From: JAAZNF01 sp964561025 | GTDB lineage: Bacteria > Myxococcota > B64-G9 | Assembly: GCA_964561025.1 (NCBI GenBank) | Contig: CAZLNM010000006.1 | Location: forward strand, 1-64,000 | Length of the DNA stretch: 64,000 bases | Direction of reading: 5' to 3' | Shown: positions 17,238 through 24,487 of the stretch, one piece after another | How positions within the stretch are numbered: the first letter of the stretch is position 1 | How the letters are laid out: the number at the start of each line of letters is the position of its first letter | Position numbers and translations under genes: made by a program | Notes under the pieces: model-generated | Databases searched by the model: none | Seen by the model: the letters and a program-made list of their open reading frames with translations, nothing else | Told to the model about the DNA's origin: nothing

Positions 17238-19313
17238 TCAGCGGTGTGTCAGAGTTTCTCTCAGCAGGACGGACAGCCGGTTGAAGTCGAACGGCTTCTG
17301 CAAAAATGGGATTTCGTCCGGCAAGGTGCCGCGCTCGGTGATGGCCTCCTCGGTGTAGCCCGAAATGAAGATGATCTTGAGGTTCGGCAGCGTTCTTTTC
17401 AGCCGCTGCGCCAGCACCCAGCCGTTCATGCCCGGCATGACCAGGTCGCTGAGCAGCAAGGCCGGCTCGAGCTTTTCATCTTCCACCTTGAGCAGTGCCA
17501 CCCCGCCGTTCTCGGCCACGACCACCCGGTAGCCCAGGGATTCAAGCATGCGGGCCAGCAAGTTGCGGAGCGGTGCCTCGTCCTCCACCACCAGGATGAG
17601 TTCGCTGTGTCCCGCGACCCGCGCAGGGGCGAGTGAGGTGCGGGACTCTTGCTCGTACTCCGCGGCCAGAGCGGGGAAGAAGATGCGGAAGGTAGTGCCC
17701 GTGCCCTTGCGCGACTCGACCGAGATCTCCCCGCCGGACTGCTTGACGATGCCGAAGACAGTGGACAGGCCCAGGCCGGTGCCCCGGGCCTTGGTGGTGA
17801 AGAACGGTTCGAAGATCTTTTGCAGTATATCGTGCGACATGCCGCAGCCCGTGTCCGCGACCTCGATGGTGACGATCTTCCCATCCGGGCGCCCGAGACG
17901 GACTTCGCCGGGCAGATCGCCGGGGCTGCCCGAGCGAGTGGCGATGGAGAGTCGGCCGCCATCCGGCATGGCGTCGCGCGCGTTCACCGCCAGGTTCACG
18001 ATCACCTGCTCGAGCTGCGACGGGTCGATACGGATCGGCGGCAGGTCGTCCACCAGATCGAACCGGAGGTCGATGTCTTCGCCCAGCAACCGGCCGAGCA
18101 TCTTCTGCATGCGACGAAGGAGGGTGTTCGGGTCCACTGTCTCCAGACGCATGGGTTGTCGTCGTGAGAAGGCCAGAAGTTGTCGGGTGATGTCGGCGGT
18201 GCGCCGGCCCGCCTCGCGGATCTCCAAGGCTGCCTCGCGTAGCGGGTCGGCAGCGGGTAGTTCTTCCAGCATCTGCTCGGCGTAGCCCAGCACCACCGTC
18301 AGCAGGTTGTTGAAGTCGTGGGCCACCCCGGCCGCCAGCCGCCCGATGGCTTCCATCTTTTGTGCGTGACGCAGTTGCTCCTCGATGGCGGATCGCTCGC
18401 GTTGAGCGCGCACTTCGTCGGTGGCGTCCTCGAACGAGGCCACCATGCCGTCGAAGGCGCCCGCCGCGTCGAACAGGGGGGCGGCGTTGATGGAGAGCAG
18501 CACACGCCGGCCGTCCGGCCACTCGATGGCGTGGCGCACGCCGAACACTGGCTGACGGGTGGCCTTCACTCGCGAAAAGGGCAGTTCCTCGTCCGGGAAC
18601 GTCTCTCCATCCCAGTCAGTGATCCGCCAGGCCGGGGCGTTGTAGCGGCGCTGCACGATCTCGGACTGCCTGACGCCGAGCAACTGCTCGGCGCGCGGGT
18701 TGGCGAAGGTGATGTGCCCGTCCCGGTCCACGAAACAGATGGACACCGGGCTCGTCTCCATGAGCCGGGAGAGGAGTGCCTCCTGCTTGGAGAGTTTCTC
18801 CAGCGCTGCGCGAAGCTCCTGCTCCCGTGACAGCAGGTCGGCGGTGCGCTCTTGCACGAGCTCTTCAAGCCCCCGATTGAGATCCTGGAGCGAGCGCTGG
18901 AACCGATCGTGCTCGATGCGAATGGCCGCCTGGTTGGCTAGGTTGGAGACGAGCTGGGGGAGCACGGAGGGCGGCGAGCCGTTGGTCGAGAAGATGATGT
19001 GCCCGTACCAGCGCTCGCCGGTCCGGATGGTGGCGCGCTGAAAGTCGGGGTCGGTGAAGCGATGGCACCGCTCCTGACACGGCGCTTCCGACCTCTCGCC
19101 CGGCCAGCCCGCACATGCCTCTGGTGCTGTTCGGCCCGGAAGGAAAACGCTTCCCTCGATGCAAGCGGCCACCTGTCGCACGCCAGGGAGATTGGCCAGG
19201 CCGTGCAGCAACATCTCGAACAGGTGCCGCTCGTCAGGGGCCGCCGGGGTGGCGGACTGTAGCAGCAGCATCCTCTCCAGTAGTTCGCGACCGGTGTCGG
19301 CGGCACTGCTCAT
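17238..19313 (-). CDS. PAS-containing hybrid histidine kinase with receiver domain
   Basis: A 691-residue soluble hybrid kinase. Residues about 10-165 are a GAF-like sensor with several Cys residues (CAGWPGERSEAPCQERCH). A coiled-coil linker follows (about 165-205), then a PAS domain (about 205-325, with SPVSICFVDRDGHITFANP). The HisKA domain has GVAHDFNNLLTVVLGY (His332), the HATPase domain has VNLAVNARDAMPDGG, DTGCGMS and GTGLGLS, and the receiver at the C-terminus has LLLSDLVMPGMNGW (Asp623). No membrane helix is seen. Its ATG overlaps the stop of the upstream MEDS gene (ATGA at 19310-19313), so the two are translationally coupled and probably act together. Confidence 0.92.
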   Translation of the reverse strand: MSSAADTGRELLERMLLLQSATPAAPDERHLFEMLLHGLANLPGVRQVAACIEGSVFLPGRTAPEACAGWPGERSEAPCQERCHRFTDPDFQRATIRTGERWYGHIIFSTNGSPPSVLPQLVSNLANQAAIRIEHDRFQRSLQDLNRGLEELVQERTADLLSREQELRAALEKLSKQEALLSRLMETSPVSICFVDRDGHITFANPRAEQLLGVRQSEIVQRRYNAPAWRITDWDGETFPDEELPFSRVKATRQPVFGVRHAIEWPDGRRVLLSINAAPLFDAAGAFDGMVASFEDATDEVRAQRERSAIEEQLRHAQKMEAIGRLAAGVAHDFNNLLTVVLGYAEQMLEELPAADPLREAALEIREAGRRTADITRQLLAFSRRQPMRLETVDPNTLLRRMQKMLGRLLGEDIDLRFDLVDDLPPIRIDPSQLEQVIVNLAVNARDAMPDGGRLSIATRSGSPGDLPGEVRLGRPDGKIVTIEVADTGCGMSHDILQKIFEPFFTTKARGTGLGLSTVFGIVKQSGGEISVESRKGTGTTFRIFFPALAAEYEQESRTSLAPARVAGHSELILVVEDEAPLRNLLARMLESLGYRVVVAENGGVALLKVEDEKLEPALLLSDLVMPGMNGWVLAQRLKRTLPNLKIIFISGYTEEAITERGTLPDEIPFLQKPFDFNRLSVLLRETLTHR

Positions 19314-19957
19314 GCCGGTCCCTCACCATTTTTCGACAGCAGGCGAGCCAGAAAGACCTCGGGCTTCACGAAAAAGGGGTTTCTCACCAGCTGGCCGTTG
19401 ACGATGGTCAAGGGGTGGACCTGGAGCACGTCCAGGATCACGTCTCCCGGAAACCGCCGTGTGTCGTACTGGCAGCAGGCGGTGTAAGGGTACTCGACCA
19501 GGAGCTGGTTGAGTCGTGCCTCGTATTCCATGAGCTTTATACAATCCGCGCCGTTGTCGAGACACCAGCTCATCTCGCCGGTGCCGCGGGCGCCCGGGTG
19601 CCCTTCTTTCTCGACCGCCTGGATGTAGAAGTCGCGTACGATGGAGAGCATCTCGTCCGGATCGAAGGCTCCCGACGGGCAGTACGACTCGCGCGCCTCT
19701 GCCACGGTTATGGTCCCGGGTGATTCGCCCACCTCGAGCCCCAGACGCTCAAGCTCGGCCAACATCTCGGATGGGGACAGGGTGTCGGCGAGGTACAAAA
19801 GCTTCTCGCCTTCCCGGCGGCCGCTCTCGAGGTAGCGCGCCAATACCCCCAGGCGCTCGCGGTCGTCGGCGAAGAGGTAGCAGATGTGCTGCCCCTCCTC
19901 GAACCGCCCCTCGTCGAATCCCAGGGATATCATCCGCTTCTTTTTGGGCTGGCACAT
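19310..19957 (-). CDS. MEDS-domain (DcmR-like) sensory protein
   Basis: A 215-residue protein matching the MEDS domain (methanogen/methylotroph DcmR sensory). Visible features are an N-terminal GQHICYLFADDRERLGVLARYL block, a central GEKLLYLADTLSP segment, and a C-terminal block with LMEYEARLNQLL, a Cys pair (TACCQYDTRRFPGDVI), DVLQVHPLTIVNGQLVRNPFF and the final helix. MEDS proteins are proposed to sense small hydrocarbon-derived ligands and often sit next to or are fused with histidine kinases. Here the gene overlaps a hybrid kinase by four bases. The ligand is unknown. Confidence 0.85.
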   Translation of the reverse strand: MCQPKKKRMISLGFDEGRFEEGQHICYLFADDRERLGVLARYLESGRREGEKLLYLADTLSPSEMLAELERLGLEVGESPGTITVAEARESYCPSGAFDPDEMLSIVRDFYIQAVEKEGHPGARGTGEMSWCLDNGADCIKLMEYEARLNQLLVEYPYTACCQYDTRRFPGDVILDVLQVHPLTIVNGQLVRNPFFVKPEVFLARLLSKNGEGPA

Positions 19958-20007
19958 CGTTCCCTCCCTTCCCGGCCGGCGGCGGCCGAGTCCGTCTCAC
20001 CGCGACG

Positions 20008-21252
20008 TCAGCGCTTGCCCACGAACTTGCCGTAGCTGAACACGCCCTCCTGGCGCTTGCCGTCCTTCATGACGAGCACGCCGTCGCCGTGGGGCTTGCC
20101 GTCCATCCAGTCGCCCTCGTAGGTCCACTGCGGGGTGACCGCCTTCCCCTTTCCGTAGCGCTGGTCGTTCTTCCACTCCCCCTCGTAGCGCGAGCCGTCC
20201 TTGAGGACCTCGACGCCCTTGCCCTGGCGCTTGCCCTGCACGAAGTCCCCCTCGTACATGCTGCCGTCGGGCTGGGTGAGCTTGCCCTTGCCGTGCATCT
20301 TTCCGTCCTGCCACTCGCCCTCGTAGCACATGCCGGCCTTGGTGGTGAGCATGCCGCGCCCGTGGGTCTTGCCGTTCTTCCACTCGCCCACGTAGCGCGT
20401 GCCGTCCTTGGAGGAGAGCGTTCCCTTGCCCGAGCGCACGCCGCGCTCGAACGTCCCCTCGTACACCACGCCGCGCGCCGAGACTTCTTTTCCTTCGCCG
20501 TGGCGCTCGCCGCCCTGGAAGGCGCCGCTGTACACCGTCCCGTCCGCGAGCGTCTCCTTACCCTGGCCGTGTCGAACTCCGTTCTCGAATTGTCCCTCGT
20601 AGCGGCTGCCGTCTTTTCGCACCTCGCTGCCCGGCCCGGTGAGGCGGTCGTCCTTCCAGGTGCCGGTGCGCTGGGTGCCGTCGGCCAGCGTCTCCTTGCC
20701 CGGTCCCTGGCGCAGGCCCTTCTCGAACACGCCCTCGAAGCGCTCGCCGCGGGGGGTGGTCAGCACGCCCTTGCCGTGCCGCTCGCCGGCCTTCCACTCG
20801 CCGGTGTAGCTCGTGCCGTCGGGCAGCGTCTCGCTGCCCTGGCCCTCCCGTTCGTCGTCTTTCCACTGGCCCTGGTACTTGAGCCCGGTCGGGGTGGTCA
20901 GCGTCCCCTGGCCGTGGTGCCGGTCGCGCTCCCACTGGCCGGTGTAGGTGGTCCCGGTGGAGGAGACCTCGCTGCCCTGGCCGTGGCGCAGGCCGGCTTT
21001 CCACTGCCCGGTGTAGCGGCTGCCGTCGGCCGACTTCAGCGTGCCCTCGCCCTCGGGGAGCCCGTTTGTGAAGCCACCCTCGTACTCCTCGCCCTGCGGC
21101 CCCTTGGCCTTGCCCGGGCCGGCGGCCAGGCCGTTCTGGCAACTGCCTTCCAGGTGCGTCCAACCCTTCATGGACTGGTGCAGCTTGCAGGCGGGCTCGG
21201 CGGCCGAGGCCGCGAGCGGAAATGAGAGCAAGAACGCGATCGAGATCCTCAT
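20008..21252 (-). CDS. Secreted MORN-repeat protein
   Basis: A 414-residue exported protein. The ATG at 21252 starts a signal peptide (MRISIAFLLSFPLAASA). The rest is almost entirely MORN repeats with a 23-residue period (Y-x-G-x-W/F-x-x-G-x-x-H-G-x-G); I count about fifteen full units and one partial, examples being RYTGQWKAGLRHGQG and MCYEGEWQDGKMHGKG. MORN repeats form extended beta-hairpin arrays that often bind membranes or proteins. Its ATG overlaps the stop of the short upstream gene (ATGA at 21249-21252). A larger in-frame start upstream (21684) would bury the signal and is rejected. Confidence 0.88.
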   Translation of the reverse strand: MRISIAFLLSFPLAASAAEPACKLHQSMKGWTHLEGSCQNGLAAGPGKAKGPQGEEYEGGFTNGLPEGEGTLKSADGSRYTGQWKAGLRHGQGSEVSSTGTTYTGQWERDRHHGQGTLTTPTGLKYQGQWKDDEREGQGSETLPDGTSYTGEWKAGERHGKGVLTTPRGERFEGVFEKGLRQGPGKETLADGTQRTGTWKDDRLTGPGSEVRKDGSRYEGQFENGVRHGQGKETLADGTVYSGAFQGGERHGEGKEVSARGVVYEGTFERGVRSGKGTLSSKDGTRYVGEWKNGKTHGRGMLTTKAGMCYEGEWQDGKMHGKGKLTQPDGSMYEGDFVQGKRQGKGVEVLKDGSRYEGEWKNDQRYGKGKAVTPQWTYEGDWMDGKPHGDGVLVMKDGKRQEGVFSYGKFVGKR

Positions 21253-21467
21253 GGCATTCCCCCATTGGCGAGGCGGATCCCCCAGATGGGACAGCGCGAG
21301 AGGGGAAGGTGGCAGGACCGCTCGCACCCCGGGCAACGTTGGCCAGCGCGCTCGAGTAGCCACAGCACGCCCGCGCCGCCGAGGCCGAGCCCGATCAAGA
21401 GACGAAACAGCTCGCGCCGGCCGATCCGTTTGTCGTCTGCGGTGGCTTGGGGTTTTGGAAAGTGCAC
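21249..21467 (-). CDS. Small membrane protein with Tat-like leader and Cys motifs
   Basis: About 72 residues. I prefer the GTG at 21467 because GGAGG lies seven bases upstream; a GTG two codons earlier is too close to that site. The sequence has a twin-arginine-like stretch (GRRELFRLLIGLGLGGAG) leading into a hydrophobic helix, then C-x2-C-x3-C and a fourth Cys (CPGCERSCHLPLSRC). It is translationally coupled to the MORN-repeat gene by a four-base overlap. No family recognised. The Cys pattern could bind a metal or an Fe-S cluster, but that is speculation. Confidence 0.6.
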   Translation of the reverse strand: MHFPKPQATADDKRIGRRELFRLLIGLGLGGAGVLWLLERAGQRCPGCERSCHLPLSRCPIWGIRLANGGMP

Positions 21468-21583
21468 GGTCACCCCTCCGCCGGGAATCTACTCGATCGC
21501 GGGCCGGATGGGAAGTGAAACGCTTGCGGCGGCTGGTCGGGGCGGATATGGTTGCCCACCGAAACAACCCAAGGGAGAGAGCC

Positions 21584-22282
21584 ATGCCAAGACCCATCTT
21601 CGACCCCGACGTCGTCCACCAGTGCGCGCTTCGCGCCATCGGCAAGCCGAAGCCCGCCATGTTCGAGGCCTTCGCCGACGCCATGGAGGAGCATTACCCC
21701 GGCGTGCTCGACCGCGGCCAGCCCTGGATCTACTCCATCGCCGGCGGGGCCATGATCCAGATGAAGCTCTATTATGCCTCGCTGTACGAATACATCATGA
21801 TCTGGGGCACGCCCATCGGCTCCGAGGGGCACTCGGGGCGGCACTTCTGCGGCTTCTGGGACACGGTGATCGACGGCGAGACCTGGTACTACGGCGAGGG
21901 GCAGTTCGAGAAGACCGTGTACCGGCCGGGCGACCGCATCTACGTGGGGCCGGGCCAGGCCCGGGCCATGAACTTCACCAACGGGGTGTGGGCGGTGGAG
22001 TACGAGCGCGGCCCGCTGCCCTTGTCGATGCCGTTCGGGCTGGCCGACGAGGTTTTCTCCTGCCTCGACTTCTGCACCGCGGCCCAGACGGTGAGCCTGT
22101 ACACCGACCTGGTGTGCCGGCACTTCGGGCGCACCTTGGGGGCGGTGCCGGGCGCCGGGGGGCTGGTGCGGACCGTCACCGGCGCGGTGGGTGGCCTGGC
22201 GCGCAAGATCACCTTCGCCTTGCAGCCGCCGCCCGAGGTGGAGGCCATCCCCAAGGAGAACATCCGCTGGTTGTGCCGGTAG
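21584..22282 (+). CDS. ERG2 / sigma-1 receptor family protein (sterol C8-isomerase-like)
   Basis: A 232-residue homologue of fungal ERG2 (sterol delta8-delta7 isomerase) and the vertebrate sigma-1 receptor. AAGGGAGAG precedes the ATG at 21584. The cupin-like core holds the family's characteristic motifs: SLYEYIMIWGTPIGSEGHSGR, with GHSGR at 82-86, FWDTVIDG, YRPGDRIYVGPGQA and WAVEYERGPLPLSMPFGLAD. Asp93 and Glu139 line up with the two acidic ligand-pocket residues of human sigma-1 (Asp126 and Glu172, from memory), with the same spacing of 46 and no gap between them. The N-terminal membrane helix of the animal protein is absent; the C-terminal region is hydrophobic and may be membrane-associated. 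It is followed 60 bp downstream by an S46 peptidase gene. Function inferred: acting on sterol-like substrates or binding a hydrophobic cation. Confidence 0.88.
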   Translation: MPRPIFDPDVVHQCALRAIGKPKPAMFEAFADAMEEHYPGVLDRGQPWIYSIAGGAMIQMKLYYASLYEYIMIWGTPIGSEGHSGRHFCGFWDTVIDGETWYYGEGQFEKTVYRPGDRIYVGPGQARAMNFTNGVWAVEYERGPLPLSMPFGLADEVFSCLDFCTAAQTVSLYTDLVCRHFGRTLGAVPGAGGLVRTVTGAVGGLARKITFALQPPPEVEAIPKENIRWLCR

Positions 22283-22342
22283 GAGGAGAGACTTTTTCTT
22301 CGCGCGGCCGCGGGTCGCGTGAGGAGAGGAGGGAGCGGGATC

Positions 22343-24424
22343 ATGAAACGCGCGCTGGTGTGGACCCTGGGTGTGCTATTTTCGGCGAGCGCCGCGGCCG
22401 ACGAGGGCATGTGGCTGCTCAACGACTTCCCCGCGACGCTGGTGAAGAAGCGCTACAACTTCCTCCCCGACCAGAAGTGGCTCGACCACGTGCGGCTGTC
22501 CTCGGTGCGGCTGGCCCAGGGCTGCTCGGGGAGCTTCGTCTCGCCGGACGGGCTGATCCTCACCAACCACCACTGCGCCCACTCGTGCGTGGAGCAGCTC
22601 TCCAGCGCCGAGAAGGACTTCGTGCGCGACGGCTTCTACGCCGCCACGCTCGCCGATGAGAAGAAGTGCCCCGAGCTCGAGGCCAACGTGCTCGAGGAGA
22701 TCCGGGACGTGACGAAGCGCGTGCTGGACGCGGGCGGCAAGAAGAGCGGCGCCGCCTGGAACGACGCCACCCGGGCCGAGATGGCCCGCATCGAGAAGGA
22801 GTGCGCCTCGGGGACGGAGGTGCGCTGCGACGTGGTGACGCTGTACAACGGCGGGCGCTACCACCTGTACCGCTACCGGCGCTACCAGGACCTGCGGCTG
22901 GTGTTCGTGCCGGAGTTCGCGATCGCTTTCTTCGGCGGCGATCCCGACAACTTCACCTACCCCCGCTACGATCTCGACATGGCCTTCGTGCGGGCCTACC
23001 ACAACGGCCAGCCGGCGAAGGTGGAGCACTTCCTGCGCTGGTCGCAGGCCGGCGCGGCCGAGGGCGAGCTGACCTTCGTCACCGGTCACCCCGGCGCCAC
23101 CCAGCGCCGCCTCACGATGGCCGAGCTCGAGGTGCAGCGCGACGTGGCGCTGCCGCTGGTGTTGCACTACCTGCTCGAGCTGCGCGGAGTGCTGTCGCAG
23201 TTCAATCGTTCCTCGGAGGAGCACAAGCGCATCTCCACCGCCAACCTGTTCTACGTGGAGAACGGCGTCAAGGCCCGCCGCGGCATGTGGCAGGCGCTGC
23301 TCGAGCCGGGCTTTCTTTCGCAGAAGCTGGCCGCCGAGGAGAAATTGCGCCAGGCCATCCGCCGCCGCCCCGCGCTGGCCCGCCGGGTGGGCCGGGCCTT
23401 CGAGGAGATCGCCGAGTCTCAGAAGATCCTGCGCGCGCTCCTGCCGCGGGCCGCCTTCCTGGAATACGATCCCAAGGTCCCGCTGCTCAGGGGACTCGGC
23501 AACCGGGAGGACCTGCTGCGCATCGCCCTCCAGCTGGTGCGGCTCGCGGACGAGCGCGAGAAACCCAACGAGGAGCGCCTGAGCGAGTTCAGCGACGCCA
23601 ACCTGCCGGCCCTGGAGCAGGAGGTCCTCATCGCGGCGCCCTTCTACGACGACATGCAGGAGGTGCTGCTCGCCTACTCGCTTTCGAAGCTGCGCGAGGC
23701 GCTGGGGCCGGACGACCCGGCGGTGAAGGCCATCCTGGGAGCGGAGTCGCCCGAGGAGCTGGCCCGGCGGGCCATCCGCGAGACGAAACTCAAGGATCTC
23801 TCCTTCCGCCGTGAGCTGTTTACCGGCGGGCGGGCGGCGCTGGCCGCGTGCCGTGACCCGCTCATCGAGCTGGCGCGGCGCTTCGACGGGCCGGGCCGGG
23901 AGGCGCGCAAGCAGATCTGGGAGCGGGTGGTGGCGCCGGTGCGCCGGGCCAGCGAGGCCATCGCCGCGGCGCGCTTCGCCCTGGAAGGAACGGCCGCCTA
24001 CCCCGACGCCACCTTCACCCTGCGCATCAGCTACGGGGCGGTGCAGGGGTACCGCGAGTTCGAGCGCGACATCCGCCCGCACACCGATTTTCGGGGGGCC
24101 TTCGCGCGCCACACCGGGCGGGAGCCGTACGCGCTGCCGGCCTCCTGGCTGGCCGCCAAGGAGCGGCTCGAGCTGGACACGCCGTTCAACTTCTGCACCA
24201 CCAACGACATCATCGGCGGCAACTCCGGCTCGCCGGTGATCAACAAGAACGCCGAGATGGTGGGGCTGGTCTTCGACGGCAACCTCCAGAGCCTGGGCGG
24301 GGATTTCTACTACGACGGCAGCCAGAACCGCACCGTGGCGGTCAGTTCGCGGGGCGTGCTTCATGCCCTGGAGCGCATCTACCGCGCGGAGCGGATCCTC
24401 GAGGAGATCACGCCCAAGAAGTGA
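22343..24424 (+). CDS. S46-family dipeptidyl peptidase (DPP7/DPP11-like)
   Basis: A 693-residue exported serine peptidase. The ATG at 22343 follows a GGAGGG-type site and begins a signal peptide ending near SAAADEG. The N-terminal half of the chymotrypsin-like fold has GLILTNHHC (His76/His77), the catalytic Asp lies in the FTYPRYDLDMAFVRAY region, and the nucleophile is Ser628 in IIGGNSGSPVIN. The helical S46 insertion fills about residues 250-560. After the nucleophile the sequence reads VGLVFDGN; in known enzymes Gly here goes with DPP7-type specificity and Arg with acidic-specific DPP11, so DPP7-like cleavage is the better guess. These enzymes release dipeptides from peptide N-termini in the periplasm, which fits a peptide-feeding lifestyle. 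Confidence 0.93.
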   Translation: MKRALVWTLGVLFSASAAADEGMWLLNDFPATLVKKRYNFLPDQKWLDHVRLSSVRLAQGCSGSFVSPDGLILTNHHCAHSCVEQLSSAEKDFVRDGFYAATLADEKKCPELEANVLEEIRDVTKRVLDAGGKKSGAAWNDATRAEMARIEKECASGTEVRCDVVTLYNGGRYHLYRYRRYQDLRLVFVPEFAIAFFGGDPDNFTYPRYDLDMAFVRAYHNGQPAKVEHFLRWSQAGAAEGELTFVTGHPGATQRRLTMAELEVQRDVALPLVLHYLLELRGVLSQFNRSSEEHKRISTANLFYVENGVKARRGMWQALLEPGFLSQKLAAEEKLRQAIRRRPALARRVGRAFEEIAESQKILRALLPRAAFLEYDPKVPLLRGLGNREDLLRIALQLVRLADEREKPNEERLSEFSDANLPALEQEVLIAAPFYDDMQEVLLAYSLSKLREALGPDDPAVKAILGAESPEELARRAIRETKLKDLSFRRELFTGGRAALAACRDPLIELARRFDGPGREARKQIWERVVAPVRRASEAIAAARFALEGTAAYPDATFTLRISYGAVQGYREFERDIRPHTDFRGAFARHTGREPYALPASWLAAKERLELDTPFNFCTTNDIIGGNSGSPVINKNAEMVGLVFDGNLQSLGGDFYYDGSQNRTVAVSSRGVLHALERIYRAERILEEITPKK

Positions 24425-24487
24425 CATGGTTTCGGCGCGACCGTCGCGCGACTTGGCCCAGACCGGAATCTTCGCTATCATGCCGTC

